A DNA stretch of 64,000 bases from Luidia sarsii (GCA_949987565.1 OX465119.1:14388767-14452766); one strand, 5' to 3'; numbered from the stretch's first letter, positions 30,332 through 36,811 are shown. Program-made: numbers and translations. The notes: generated by a model not told the origin, from the letters alone.

Positions 30332-33130
30332 GGGGGGAGAGAGACACACACTGATATACCAAAAGAGAAAGAGAACAAGAGTTAGAGATGGAGAGCCAGG
30401 GGGAGAGGGGGGAGAGGGTTAAAGTTAGAGAGGGAGGGAAGGACAGAGAGAGAGTGAGAGAGAGAAAGAGAGACAGGGAGTGACAGGGGGAGAGAGAGGG
30501 AGAAAGACGGAGAGACAGCTTGTGTGGCAAGCCAGACCACCAGGATAATTTTTTTGGTGGCTGAAGCCGCTGAAGTAAGTCTATCACAATCAGCATGTTC
30601 ACAAAGGTGACGGGGACTGAGACAGAGATTGAGACTCTCTCTCAATCAAAAGAGAGAGAGAGGGGAGAGCCAAAGCTTGTAGCTCTGTGGCTGGACATTG
30701 GTCACTGGTCCTTGGACCCGTGAAACCTTTGCAAACCGGCCCTCTGGCCTACGTACGTACCTGAGGTGAACACCGAGCCCTCTGTGCTTGCCGGAGCATT
30801 CCAGGCAGATCCATATCCCGTAGGTGACGCTGACCCACTGCGGGTTGTGGCCACTGCATTCAAAGCAAGTCTGTAAAAAAGGGAAAAAAACAGATCCAAG
30901 AAGTCCATTCAGCCAAGTAATACAGGGCCATATAGTAAAAGTCACCTAAGCTGCCAAATTGCGAATCCAATGCTCACAGTTCATGACAGGAGTTGCTTCA
31001 CAGCTAAGGCACTTTGACACACTACAGATTCCTTTCCCTGGCAATATATCTGCAAGTGGAAATTTTGCGGTGACACCATGTAAAACATCTCTTTTGTGAG
31101 ACGGAGTATGGCTCTGCCCATCGTCCAAAAGAAACAAATTACTACATTTGCTTGGGATCACGGAAGAACAACCTGGATTCTTTAGGCAGGTTACGTATAT
31201 TCACCGCAAACGCTATTCTGACAGTCCCTTACTCTGACTGGCCATTTTTTTAATAATTCGGAGCTAGGACTGACGTTTTGGTCTGCCTCGATTCTCGGCA
31301 GAATTGGTCTTTGACTTTCAGAAAGGTCCTGCTAGTGCTAGTTTTGCTAGGAGTACGAATGAAATGTCAGGCCCTCGTAATTTATGAATGAGATTTGCAT
31401 TGTAGTCAGTCACTGAGTTGTGAGTAAGTATTTTGCAACATTTTTGTACATGTGCATATTACTCCATTTCGATGGCCTTGCCCTTTTTGTAAGACGATCA
31501 AGATATCAAAATCTTAAAGAAATTTTAATCACACAATTACAATTGAATGTTCTCTATATCACTTCAGTCTTTACCTACACTACATGTAACTATTCACAAA
31601 ATACAAGGGCTACAGACTGAGTACAGTTACTAGACCGGTAAGCAGGGCCCAGAGGCAGATCCTTGGTCCCCTCCGAGTCTGATTGATAATGATACTGCCA
31701 CGGCACTGGCACTGGTGATACAGCGGTGCATAGCAACCCTTTAAACTTGTTTAAGAATCAAAATCAGAAATTTGAATGACCAACCCCCCCCCCCCCCCCT
31801 TCGACACAAATAAAAGATGGCTCTTCATCAGTTCTAGTTGCGGTAACCGTAACCCTCATCCTCCCGAAGGTCGGAGACCTGAGGGTTACGGGAACGTATG
31901 TACAAAATTATAGCGAGGTTTTTGTTTTTACCATTTTGGAAACACCACTGTCCCGATCGCCCCCTTTTTCGACCCTTTTGAAAATCGCCACACACAATCT
32001 AAGGACATGCACTTTATCCCAAATGTATACTGAATGTGATCAGATAACTCAAAACATCGTGGGTAAAATACTTTTCCGAAAAACGGGCAGAAACTCACCA
32101 AAATACTGTCTGTAAATGTCCCGTCAACGTCTCCGCCAGGTTCGGAATCCGAACCTGGCGCCTCGACCAATCAGCGCTTAGTCTCGTGACGTATATCCCG
32201 CACGACGGCTATTTGCTGTTTCGCAATAACAGTCCACACTCATTGCGCGCGCAGGTCATCGTCCTGTGAAGAGCCGACTGGTACTGTATACAACCATGGA
32301 TATGCGCGCGCACCACGAGTGTGGACTGTTATTGCGAAACAGCAAATAACCGTCGTGCGGGATATACGTCACGAGACTAAGCGCTGATTGGTCGAGGCGC
32401 CAGGTTCGGATTCCGAACCTGGCGGAGACGTTGACGGGACATTTACAGACAGTATTTTGGTGAGTTTCTGCCCGTTTTTCGGAAAAGTATTTTACCCACG
32501 ATGTTTTGAGTTATCTGATCACATTCAGTATACATTTGGGATCAAGTGCATGTCCTTAGATTGTGTGTGGCGATTTTCAAAAGGGTGGAAAAAGGGGGCG
32601 ATCGGGACAGTGGTGTTTCCAAAATGGTAAAAACAAAAACCTCGCTATAATTTTGTACATACGTTCCCGTAACCCTCAGGTCTCCGACCTTCGGGAGGAT
32701 GAGGGTTACGGTTACCGCAACTACATCAGTTCATGTACCCTTTAACACTTAGTTATTGACTTTTAAAAGTTAAACACTAAAACAGTAACAACTAACTATT
32801 TAGTAAACTAAAGTACAGTACTTACACACTTTGACTTGTCAGTGTCACTGTACTGTCTACTGACTACACACACATCTCTTTTGAGACCGGGTGTTGCTCT
32901 TACTCTTAGTCTTACTCTTAGTCTTAGTCTTACTCTTAGTCTTAACAGAGGTTTTCATTGCACCAAAATGCAGTCTTAAACTCGACTCATTATCTATTCC
33001 TAAATGTTCCTAAAATCCTGAGAAAAAAACCCCGATGGTTCCCCTCTTAAATACACATTACAAGTCTTACATTGTTGCCGTCTCGAGGCCGCAGTTCTTT
33101 CATCACACGTCTGGTTCGTGGACTCGCCAT
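1597..33130 (-). CDS. ARFGAP1: ARFGAP1 orthologue, ADP-ribosylation factor GTPase-activating protein 1 (9 coding exons, 3' end beyond window)
   Basis: Stimulates GTP hydrolysis on ARF1 at the Golgi during COPI coat cycling (family knowledge). I joined nine exons with GT/AG borders: 33071-33130, 30761-30870, 30040-30211, 28922-29205, 28053-28121, 27500-27608, 27087-27143, 2846-2962 and 1597-1745, together 1127 nt (375 codons plus 2 nt), with consistent phases throughout. The zinc finger is C22-x2-C25-x16-C42-x2-C45 and the arginine finger is R50 in the [10 protein letters not shown] block. Residues about 260-287 (NTMSSLSA then [15 protein letters not shown]) match the ALPS1 lipid-packing motif; residues about 327-345 ([14 protein letters not shown]) match the ALPS2 region. 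Vertebrate proteins are about 406 aa, so roughly 30-60 C-terminal residues are missing, to the left of position 1597 or outside the window. The ATG has A at -3 and G at +4. Identity is very secure; a small extra in-frame exon in the 24-kb intron cannot be excluded. Confidence 0.95.
1757..2660 (-). repeat. 900-nt polypyrimidine (minus) / GGA-GAT-rich polypurine (plus) tract
   Basis: The + strand is almost pure purine with irregular GAGGGGGA and GATGA units. It lies in ARFGAP1 intron 8 and, read on the transcript strand, ends about 12 nt from the acceptor of exon 9. Long open frames over it are low-complexity artefacts. Confidence 0.95.
2846..2962 (-). CDS. ARFGAP1: ARFGAP1 coding exon 8
   Basis: 117 nt, phase 0 at both ends, acceptor GGGCCGCAG/ACGCAA, donor CCAAG/GTCAGT. 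It encodes [20 protein letters not shown] then [19 protein letters not shown], aligning with ELGHSLNENVLKPAQEKVKE and the following SQLASKV. About ten residues present in vertebrates between KEG and this exon (ATKFGSQASQ) have no counterpart I could find. Confidence 0.92.
3095..3510 (+). repeat. (AACGAACAAATG)n low-complexity array
   Basis: Degenerate AACG/AACA/AATG tetramers over 415 bp. Both strands stay open by chance. Confidence 0.9.
3586..3650 (+). repeat. Possible tRNA-derived SINE fragment (B-box only)
   Basis: GGTTTGAATCC resembles a pol III B box and is followed by CTGCCTGAGCTGCC. No A box or cloverleaf could be drawn. Weak. Confidence 0.3.
4391..4680. mobile_element. Two head-to-head pairs of family A element (CGAAACGTC repeat)
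   Basis: Two successive inverted repeats: about 4397-4484 and 4548-4668. Each has CCTGACGTTTCGATCCT facing AGGATCGAAACGTCAGG. In the second, the right arm is interrupted by CATGTACATGTACAG between flanking TA dinucleotides. The 4485-4547 spacer carries the TTTGCATTTTGGTAAT tail in both orientations. Confidence 0.75.
4688..4774. mobile_element. Short MITE, 12-bp inverted ends CCTTGTGGAGAC
   Basis: Perfect terminal inverted repeats CCTTGTGGAGAC and GTCTCCACAAGG bound 87 bp without coding capacity. Confidence 0.7.
5221..5547. mobile_element. GTCTCCACAAGG-family repeat, copy 2
   Basis: Contains TCTTGTGGAGACCTAC, an internal GGTCTCCACAAGG, the shared body TTCACAAAACTGGTATTTGG and a final GTCTCCACAAGG. 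It is 80-90 percent alike by eye to 7146-7606. Confidence 0.7.
5867..6668. repeat. 30-bp minisatellite, about 27 copies
   Basis: Unit CGAAAACCTTTCTCAAACCC + AGTGTCACAG, in perfect 30-bp register for about 800 bp with sporadic point changes (CATCG, CGGCG, CCTAG variants). Because the period is divisible by three, several frames stay open, giving ten-residue peptide repeats such as [10 protein letters not shown] (plus) or [10 protein letters not shown] (minus). It lies in an ARFGAP1 intron; I do not treat it as coding. Confidence 0.97.
7146..7606. mobile_element. GTCTCCACAAGG-family repeat, copy 3
   Basis: TTGTGGAGATCTACGT, then CTCCACAAGGTTTTCACAAA twice in slightly different forms, ending GTCTCCACAAGG. 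The body is shared with 5221-5547. Confidence 0.7.
7880..8268. mobile_element. MITE family with TTTAAAGGC...ACAACATTGG ends, copy 1
   Basis: Starts TTTAAAGGCACAATT, has AATACAACATTGGGAAGATC and CACAGATTTCCTTCTCATTT, and ends TTTGACCTTTATTTCAAAAG then AATGTTGT. Best-preserved copy at 25591-25753; others at 17092-17490 and 47078-47440. Confidence 0.7.
8690..9560. repeat. Field of AGTGGCCTCT / AAGGCCATTAAT repeats
   Basis: Five irregular copies (about 8710-8790, 8940-8990, 9222-9275, 9308-9360, 9390-9470) share GGGCTGCACTCCAA, CAGTGGCCTCT and AAAGGCCA, followed by GGCC-rich pairs able to form short hairpins. They are separated by (GTACAT)n clusters. No known family recognised. Confidence 0.6.
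9748..10004. mobile_element. 257-bp MITE with CAGGGATGTAAG inverted ends
   Basis: Terminal CAGGGATGTAAG and CTTACATCCCTG, flanked on both sides by TTGTTT (9742-9747 and 10005-10010). The CAGGG end is hAT-like, although 6 bp is shorter than the usual 8-bp hAT duplication. A diverged relative lies at about 29263-29515. Confidence 0.7.
10660..10810 (+). repeat. tRNA-derived SINE fragment
   Basis: TCTCGGGTTCAAGTCCTGGT is a B-box region, followed by the family-specific GTCAAAGTTCTCTTTGCCAA seen after the tRNA-like part of the copies at 20818-20890 (minus) and 27960-28030. Confidence 0.6.
11682..11822 (+). repeat. (GA)n polypurine tract
   Basis: GAGAGA with occasional GGGAGA and AAAGAG interruptions. 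Confidence 0.95.
12664..12832. mobile_element. pogo/Tigger-like MITE
   Basis: Left end CAGTGGAACGTCGCTATAAC and right end TTAAAGCGACGTTCCACAGT are near-perfect inverted repeats of the kind that bound pogo/Tigger elements. 169 bp, no transposase. Confidence 0.65.
13648..14081. mobile_element. MITE family GGGCCGTTYYCAC, full-length copy with TA flanks
   Basis: Ends GGGCCGTTCTCACTAC and GTAGTGGAAACGGCCC sit directly inside TA dinucleotides, consistent with a Tc1/mariner-type insertion. The interior is dominated by ATCGCGATTTGAAT and its complement plus GTCCACACAGGCC. Non-coding, 434 bp. Confidence 0.75.
14270..14335 (+). mobile_element. Family A element fragment
   Basis: GACGTTTTCGATCCTGCTAG overlaps CTAGGATCGAAACGTCAGGC, so the core occurs as a short inverted pair. 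Confidence 0.6.
14950..15055 (+). mobile_element. Family A element, nearly complete
   Basis: GAAAGGTCCTGCTAGGATCG + AAACGTCAGGCCCAC, then TTTGCATTTTGGTAATTTTA, AGCAGTTTGCAAATTTTTTT and the terminal GTATATAACTT. Confidence 0.75.
15485..16275 (+). repeat. CT-rich polypyrimidine tract (CTCTCT/TTCACC)
   Basis: About 790 bp of CTCTCT, TCTCCCTCTCTTCA and TTCACCTCTCT units. Interrupted once at 15910-15930. Confidence 0.95.
16848..17490. mobile_element. Composite: GGGCCGTT MITE 5' part joined to ACAACATTGG MITE
   Basis: 16854-16990 carries GGGCCTTTCCCACTTCG, AATCGTGATTTGAAT and GTCCACACAGGCC of the first family. 17092-17490 carries AATACAACATTAGGAAGATC to CCAATGTTGTATCTCAGGGC of the second. Confidence 0.6.
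17525..17835. repeat. Pair of inverted GGGCTAGTAAA repeats
   Basis: TGCGGGCTAGTAAAATGACC with GCTAGCCCGGCGGACTAG at about 17580-17630, repeated as TGCGGGCTAGCAAAAAACTC and TACTAGCCCGGTGGGCTAG at 17778-17825. Confidence 0.6.
18416..18805. mobile_element. MITE family GGGCCGTTYYCAC, second long copy
   Basis: Begins GGGCCGTTTCCACTAG after a TA and ends AAGTGGAAACAGCCCC. Internal ATCGCGATTCAAA and GTGTGGACA match the copy at 13648-14081. Further fragments at 18880-18937, 19195-19330 and 21941-22165. Confidence 0.72.
19385..19500 (+). mobile_element. Family A element, diverged
   Basis: AAGGTCCTTGTCAGGCCCTT with the CGAAACG core deleted, followed by the tail AAGCAGTGTGCAAATTTTTT. Confidence 0.55.
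20262..20378 (+). repeat. (GGA)n / GGAGCA tract
   Basis: Imperfect GGAGGA trinucleotides with GCAGGA interruptions. Confidence 0.95.
20818..20890 (-). repeat. tRNA-like head of a SINE (nearly intact 73-nt cloverleaf)
   Basis: On the minus strand a 73-nt segment folds with a 7-bp acceptor stem (GGCTGGA/TCTAGTC, two G-T pairs), A box TAGCTCAGATGG, and T arm TTGGG-TTCAAGT-CCCGG. The anticodon loop reads TCGCAAA with no U at position 33 and one mismatch in the stem, so a functional tRNA is unlikely. The downstream AAAGTTTTCTTTGCCATATT is the SINE body. A deleted copy lacking the B box lies at 21177-21232. Confidence 0.7.
20930..21110 (-). repeat. SINE-like repeat body, copy 2
   Basis: GGCGTATATCTCCAGGGATC, CATCCCCGCTTTTAATCAGA and TAAACCTGGCTACAGCAGC are complements of the copies at 480-655 and 27735-27960. 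Confidence 0.6.
21555..21775. mobile_element. Palindromic pair of family B element (histone-stem-loop-like repeat)
   Basis: Two copies face each other around about 21675. Each contains, in element orientation, CTGATGACGGGCAG, GTACACACTGCCCGAAA, the hairpin GGCTCTTTTCAGAGCC (21618-21633 on minus, 21711-21726 on plus) and CATGGTGTCA(C/G)AGCA or CATGGTGTCAGCACAAACCT at the distal end. A third partial copy in plus orientation is at 21820-21930. Confidence 0.75.
22385..22560 (+). mobile_element. Family B element, plus orientation
   Basis: CTCCTGATGACGGGCAG, ACACTACCCGAAACGTC, a truncated hairpin ending TTTCAGAGCC, then TACATGGTGTCACCGCAAAC. The only copy here with GAAACGTC after the CTGATGA strand. 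Confidence 0.7.
23105..23585 (-). repeat. 85-bp minisatellite, array 1 (about 5-6 copies)
   Basis: Unit words TGACTAGTCTGAAGCAAGGC, ATGAGCCTCCATCCCTATTG, GTGGTAGACTGCCAGCCAAG and AATAGAACTGGGAGG. Same unit as at 28268-28906 (opposite orientation) and 42664-43073. Confidence 0.92.
24227..24875 (+). repeat. 28-bp minisatellite, about 23 copies
   Basis: Unit CTGCCTTTGAGAAAGGTCCT + GCTAGGAT. It is exactly the first part of family A up to, but excluding, CGAAACGTCAGG. Some units carry CTGGCCTTAAGAAAGG. Located in ARFGAP1 intron 7. Confidence 0.97.
25591..25753. mobile_element. MITE TTAAAGGCCC...ACAACATTGG, best-preserved copy
   Basis: Inverted ends TTAAAGGCCCAATACAACAT and ATGTTGTAGAGGGCCTTTAA bound 163 bp. 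Internal CACAGATTTCCTTCTAATTT is shared with the copies at 7880, 17092 and 47078. Confidence 0.75.
27087..27143 (-). CDS. ARFGAP1: ARFGAP1 coding exon 7 (ALPS1 core)
   Basis: 57 nt, phase 0 at both ends, acceptor TCTCCTCAG/GGC and donor GGG/GTATGT. It encodes [19 protein letters not shown], aligning with GWSSFTTGASKFASAAKEG. Ser/Thr-rich polar face and bulky hydrophobics at regular spacing are typical of a curvature-sensing ALPS helix. It is followed by the 24.1-kb intron. Confidence 0.92.
27178..27325 (+). repeat. Local duplication CAATGAGGGTTTGCCC
   Basis: CAATGAGGGTTTGCCCTACT occurs at 27181 and 27269, each followed by CAATGTGCA(G/A)CAA and CACTGTG. It sits in ARFGAP1 intron 6, close to exon 7. 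Confidence 0.8.
27365..27432 (+). mobile_element. Family B fragment with GGTTCTTTTCAGAACC hairpin
   Basis: Hairpin at 27373-27388 with a different stem base pair from the 21.7-kb copies, followed by GCACCTCATCTTTGAACAGC and CACATGGTGTATTG. Confidence 0.65.
27500..27608 (-). CDS. ARFGAP1: ARFGAP1 coding exon 6 (start of ALPS1)
   Basis: Acceptor CATCGACAG/TGACTT, donor GGCC/GTAAGT. It encodes [20 protein letters not shown] and ends [11 protein letters not shown]. The GKYTGFGS piece aligns with GNRYVGFGN and NTMSSLSA with NAMSSLYS of vertebrate ArfGAP1, so this exon opens the first ALPS motif. Confidence 0.9.
27735..28045 (+). repeat. SINE-like repeat, copy 3
   Basis: GAAAGCGGGGGTGTGATCCC and GGAGATATACGGCGGTTAAT, then a B-box-like TCTCGGGTTCAAGTACTAGC and AGTTTTCTTTGCCAATTTTT. 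Ends close to ARFGAP1 exon 5. Confidence 0.65.
28053..28121 (-). CDS. ARFGAP1: ARFGAP1 coding exon 5
   Basis: Acceptor TTCTCCGCAG/G and donor CCAGA/GTGAGG, 69 nt, phases 2 to 2. It encodes [20 protein letters not shown], a charged segment that keeps the reading frame between the linker and the ALPS region. Supported mainly by splice signals and frame. Confidence 0.82.
28268..28906 (+). repeat. 85-bp minisatellite, array 2 (about 7.5 copies)
   Basis: CTTGCTTCAGACTAGTCAC recurs at an 85-bp spacing from about 28300 to 28830. The array fills ARFGAP1 intron 4 and stops about 15 bp before the donor of exon 4. Confidence 0.95.
28922..29205 (-). CDS. ARFGAP1: ARFGAP1 coding exon 4 (Gly/Ser-rich linker)
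   Basis: Acceptor AATCTTCAG/ATTGCC; donor TCCAA/GTAAGT. It starts [15 protein letters not shown], aligning with VVALAEGREWSLESS of vertebrate ArfGAP1, then becomes a low-complexity Ser/Gly-rich linker ([24 protein letters not shown]) of 95 residues, longer than in vertebrates, and ends [11 protein letters not shown]. The + strand copy is GC-rich with many GCC/GCT repeats, so length variation between alleles is likely. Confidence 0.88.
29263..29520. mobile_element. Diverged CAGGGATGTAAG-family MITE
   Basis: AATGTAAGTGACCGACGAAT, GACCGAGAGATGCGA, TTTGAGATACCAGTTTGACA and the terminal CTTACATCCCTGG match 9748-10004. The left terminus is lost. Confidence 0.6.
29790..29955 (-). mobile_element. 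Possible hAT-type MITE rich in ATATCGCGATAT
   Basis: Minus strand begins TAGGGTTGTTCATTATCACA and contains two ATATCGCGATAT palindromes. TAGGGTTGTTC starts are common among hAT MITEs. The opposite end was not found. Confidence 0.4.
30040..30211 (-). CDS. ARFGAP1: ARFGAP1 coding exon 3 (rest of ArfGAP domain)
   Basis: Acceptor CCTTCAG precedes C-TTT-GTG, completing the split Ser codon; donor AAG/GTCAGC in phase 0. It encodes [20 protein letters not shown] and on through [18 protein letters not shown] and [14 protein letters not shown], closely matching the helical half of the ArfGAP domain. Confidence 0.95.
30238..30515 (+). repeat. (GA)n tract in ARFGAP1 intron 2
   Basis: Perfect GA from 30266 to about 30320, then imperfect GAGAGG/GAGACA. 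On the transcript strand this is CT-rich. Confidence 0.95.
30761..30870 (-). CDS. ARFGAP1: ARFGAP1 coding exon 2 (zinc finger, arginine finger)
   Basis: Begins after acceptor TTTTTTACAG in phase 0 and ends CTCAG before donor GTACGT (phase 2). It encodes residues 21-57: the four zinc-binding Cys (22, 25, 42, 45), the invariant [19 protein letters not shown] segment and catalytic R50. Confidence 0.95.
31300..31470 (+). mobile_element. Family A element, diverged
   Basis: TTTCAGAAAGGTCCTGCTAG, ATGTCAGGCCCTCG, GAGATTTGCATT and TTTTGCAACATTTTTGTAC. Contains a small internal duplication of GCTAG. Confidence 0.6.
31835..32723. mobile_element. 889-bp foldback element with about 418-bp inverted arms and 9-bp target duplication
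   Basis: Starts TAGTTGCGGTAACCG, ends CGGTTACCGCAACTA, and is flanked on both sides by CATCAGTTC (31826-31834 and 32724-32732). Arms 31835-32252 and 32306-32723 differ at only a handful of sites; the loop is about 53 bp. Each arm holds an 80-codon open frame (31928-32170 minus, 32388-32630 plus) starting [13 protein letters not shown], identical but for one residue, and a nested perfect hairpin of CGCCAGGTTCGGA with its complement. A 9-bp duplication plus long arms fits Mutator-type foldback elements; no transposase is present. It lies in ARFGAP1 intron 1. Confidence 0.88.
32895..32950 (+). repeat. (CTTAGT)n microsatellite
   Basis: CTTACTCTTAGTCTTAGTCT and similar, about 55 bp. Confidence 0.85.
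33071..33130 (-). CDS. ARFGAP1: ARFGAP1 coding exon 1
   Basis: Encodes residues 1-20, beginning [20 protein letters not shown], the characteristic ArfGAP1 N-terminus. It ends in phase 0 at AAT followed by donor GTAAGA. The start codon context is GAAAATGG. No TATA box is visible immediately upstream (33131-33400). Confidence 0.93.
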
Positions 33131-35841
33131 TTTCGTTCACCCGAGTTCCTTCCGATTTTCGAAGACGAAAAAGGGCGATAGAAACCGTCTGTCTGCGGTT
33201 CCCGAATCCCTAGCACGTAGCACACCGAGTCTTGTCAATAAATACTGCCAAAGGCGAGAAGAATTACTACAAACTCCTAAAGAATGGACTAGTTTAGTTG
33301 CAATCCACCACACGTCAACTGCAGATGTTGGCCATTTTGATACGTGGAAAATAGAGTGTCAAACTTAAACCGGTTTAAGGGAAAGAATTGCTAACTCGAA
33401 GAAAAACGTTTAATACCGGCCTGACGATCGATGGACTCTTGGTGGCGCTATTTGAGATTATGGTTAGTTGCAGAACACTAAATCGAGTTCCACTGTACGA
33501 AAACACTAACTTTCAAGGCCAGTTATTTCACACCAAGAAGCTTCTCAGTTTTTGTAGATGTACTGAAAATTGTACTTTGGACCTTCATCTCTCATATTCT
33601 TTTATTTTTGTGATAATTCTTTTTGTTAATTACCCCCCTAAAAACACCCCCAATTCTATAAGTAAACAGGGCCACATTTAAAGCCAGATATGTTCTAAAT
33701 TACACACAAAATTTAAGAGTGAACCCCAGGTTGTCTTAAGCTTGGCTTGTTCTACAATATATCAGTTAATTAGTCTCCAAAGATACCTTAAAACAAGAAT
33801 TGTGGTCCACACTTTATGATAATCAGCTCGGCGGAGCCATCTTGGATAGAATTAGAGTGCATGCTGCAACCTTATAACAAGTGAACCCGAAAAAATAATC
33901 CCATCGTAATCAGTGTAAATCCTGAAAACGCTTGACTTTGCCTGAAAAAATAGAACATCTTTCCGTCTGCAATTGGAAATTGTAGATTAATTCTTAAACA
34001 GATCCAAAAGGAAGGAGTCCACGATTTAATCAGATTTAGTTTCCATTTTTCATTTTATTGCTTATTGACTGATACGGAAAAAATGTGTGAAGCACCCGAG
34101 TTCAGCTATGAGTGCGAAGTAGGCCTAATTACAAAACTCATCATTCTTCAGAAATATAATCTGTAAACATGACCGCATTGCTTGGTTAACATTCTCAAAC
34201 TATCACTGCTTTTTGTATACGTAACACGTCTATCACGACTTCCTAAAAAAACAACACAATTTTGAGTTTAAAAGTTACATATATTTTTTTTTGGAAAAGA
34301 ACAATCCTTTGAAAAAAAGTAACAACTTAAAACAAAGAACAATGTACATACAAATTAATGCTGGGGTTAATACAATGCATAAAAGCAGGAAAAACAATCG
34401 CATCCGTAAATTGTGGCAACCGAAACCCTGTTAAGTTTATAAGCTTATAAGTTTATAAGTTTATATCTATGGTGTCACAACAAAACCCTTTATCACATGA
34501 CGTCACATCGGGCAACGGTTCAATAGTCCCGAACTATAAAAAACACCGCTCAGAGAGAATCCATTTTTCTAGTAAGGTTTTGCAATAACTTTTCTTGTAA
34601 GCTCAATGACGTGTATACTTTGACCGTTAAAAAAAATAAAAACAAATTAAACCTTTACCTTGATATGCCTACGTTCACAGCAGCCCATGTCAAACGCACA
34701 CCGTCTTATTGTACGTTTATCAGCCACGCCGGCGCTCAAGGATTGTTTAGTAGAAGGATACTGCACCTTGTGACGGGCGTCATATTTTGGCGACAGCATG
34801 TATTTGTTTAAAATATTTTATACAAAAAATGAAACATCCTTGACAGAATTCAACTGAGCTAGAAAATAGTTACAAATGTTAAAATCAATACTGAAAGATC
34901 TTACAAAAATATTTCGAATGTTGGTGACTCCATTAAAATCGTTGAATGTTCACCGGTTTGACATAAAAACGTGCAATTGTTTTCGCCGAAACGGTGTTAG
35001 ATACAGAGTATTCACACAATTTCTACAAGAAAGTCTTCCTTTAGCTGGACTGACTTCCAATTATTCACCTGCATTATTTTGGTTAAAATATATTTTGAAT
35101 GATTATCATGATCAACACCATAACTAGTATCAGGACAATTACTGCAACCCATAAAAAGATGCATTTTGTCCACAATAGGGCGGAAAAGACTAATAATTAT
35201 CGCGCGCGGTTATATTTCTTGGACCTTAACGCACGATAACAAACTTGAAAATACAAAACAAAAGAGACAAATAAAATTGACAAAAATAATATTTTGTCTA
35301 CTAGACAGTACTGTCAGAAACGTATTCGTAGTCTGTACTGAGCATGGGATATATTATTAGTACCTTTTATCTGTTTGTAAGTCTTAATTAATTCTTAGTA
35401 ATCTAAAGTATTTCTTGTTTTTGAGCACCATTTTTACCACTTGAAAGAAAAAAAACTGGCAAAAATTCACCTGACAACTCGTAATCGATTGATGAGATTA
35501 AGTAAAAAACGGAACAAAGATCAAATAGTAATTATGAAGCACCCTGTTGTCAATTCTTTTGGGGAATCACCCGCACGAATTATCACTATCGTTGCGACGA
35601 TTGAAATGATAGTCTTCGCTCAAGTCGTCCAAACGAACGTGCGACATCACGCCGCACTTTGGAACGGCAGCAATAAATAGGCCTATACGTACGGCTCCAT
35701 GACAGTATGCAATAAATATCAAAAAAGATGTGCACGAATATAGACTAGACATGCTTCCAGAAAGATATACAGTGCGTGTGTGTACTATGGAAATCGCTCT
35801 GTCCGATAGGGGAAAAACACCACAAATGTGGAGTGTGCATT

Positions 35842-35847
35842 TTTATT
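35842..35847 (-). promoter_or_regulatory. Candidate TINAGL1 polyadenylation signal AATAAA
   Basis: First perfect minus-strand AATAAA that I found downstream of the TINAGL1 stop, about 810 nt away. Use would place the GGGA tract (36310-36640) inside the 3' UTR. No transcript evidence. Confidence 0.3.
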
Positions 35848-36309
35848 TTACAAGGAGATATCAACACACTTTCCATGGAAACACTCTAATAATATAACTC
35901 AAAAGAACCAACCAAATAAAAACGTTCAAACATCACCAAACGACAGAAGTTGTCGAGACTTTACATTGAAGGAGAAAATACGGGCAGAATTTGTTTTTTT
36001 GGTGAGACGAATGTAGCGTTCAGTCTCCTATCACACGTACATTCAGGTGAACTCGGAGCAACCCGCCCGGGCGAAAGAGCGCCACCAAGCGTTCGTGCTG
36101 TGAACGCCAATGCGGGACGCGTTTGGGTTTCCAAAGGTCGTGACCTGTTAACCGCATTCGAGTTACAGCCTCCTGCGGCTTCCCGAGCTGAGCTTGCCTT
36201 CTGTTAAACGGCGCATGCGTGAGAGCCAGATATAGAGCTTCCGTGGTTGACTGAACGCACTCTTCTCGTGTACGCGACAATCTCAGCACGGGAAGTGTGC
36301 CGGGCACGG

Positions 36310-36640
36310 TGGCCTTTATCACCCTTCCTCCCTCCCTCCCTCCCTCCCTCTTTCCCTCCCTGCCTCCCTGCCTCCCCCTCCCTCCTTCCCTCCCGCTTTC
36401 CCTCCCTCCCTTCCTCTCTCCCTGCCTCACTGCCTCCCTCTTTCCCCCTCCCTCCCTCCGTCCCTCTTCCCTGCCTCCCTCCCTCTCTCTCTCTGTCTCC
36501 CCTCTCTCCCTCCCTCCCTTTCCCTTCCTCCCTTCCTCTCTCCCACCCTCTCTCGATCTCCCTTTCTCCCTTTCCCTCCCTCTTTCCCTCCCTCCCTTGC
36601 CCTCTTCCCCTCCCTCCCTCCCTCCCTCCCTCCCTCTCCT
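36310..36640 (-). repeat. (GGGA)n tract on transcript strand, directly after TINAGL1 stop
   Basis: Plus strand is CCCTCCCTCCCTTTCCCTCC for about 330 bp. On the minus strand it is G-tract-rich sequence beginning about 19 nt after the stop codon. Confidence 0.93.
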
Positions 36641-36658
36641 CCCAGGGCCCGGACCTGC

Positions 36659-36811
36659 TCAGAGCGGGACGTTGTTACCGTTGATCATATCGGCGTCCAG
36701 TTTGCCCCAGACACCGACCACGAAAGACTCGATCTGGCATTCGTTCTTGCCTCGTAGAATCTTGAAGTAGCCGTCCTCACCCCAGGTAGAACCCCACGAG
36801 TTGGCGCCAAT
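36659..36811 (-). CDS. TINAGL1: TINAGL1 exon 9 (catalytic-position Asn, stop)
   Basis: Acceptor GGTTCTATAG/ATTGGC. Encodes [40 protein letters not shown] and ends NGNNVPL before TGA. NECxIESFVxGVWG is a TINAG-family signature at the C-terminus. Confidence 0.96.
   Translation of the reverse strand: MGANSWGSTWGEDGYFKILRGKNECQIESFVVGVWGKLDADMINGNNVPL

Larger units (their letters stand above)
33131..36658. other. Intergenic region between ARFGAP1 5' end and TINAGL1 3' end
   Basis: Contains the presumed ARFGAP1 promoter (33131 onward) and the TINAGL1 3' UTR. AT-rich with almost no GTACAT words. A TTATAAGCTTATAAG palindromic cluster lies at 34437-34465 and an isolated ACTATAAAAAACACC on the plus strand at about 34533, not attached to any gene I can see. 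Open frames here are short and unrecognised. Confidence 0.7.

Noticed and set aside
31928..32630. Two identical-looking 80-codon frames as a duplicated gene
   Set aside because: They are the two arms of one foldback element. Similarity follows from the inverted repeat and the peptide resembles nothing known.
34520..34811. Plus-strand gene after ACTATAAAAAACACC
   Set aside because: The TATA-like word is followed only by a 66-codon frame with no similarity and no further exons.
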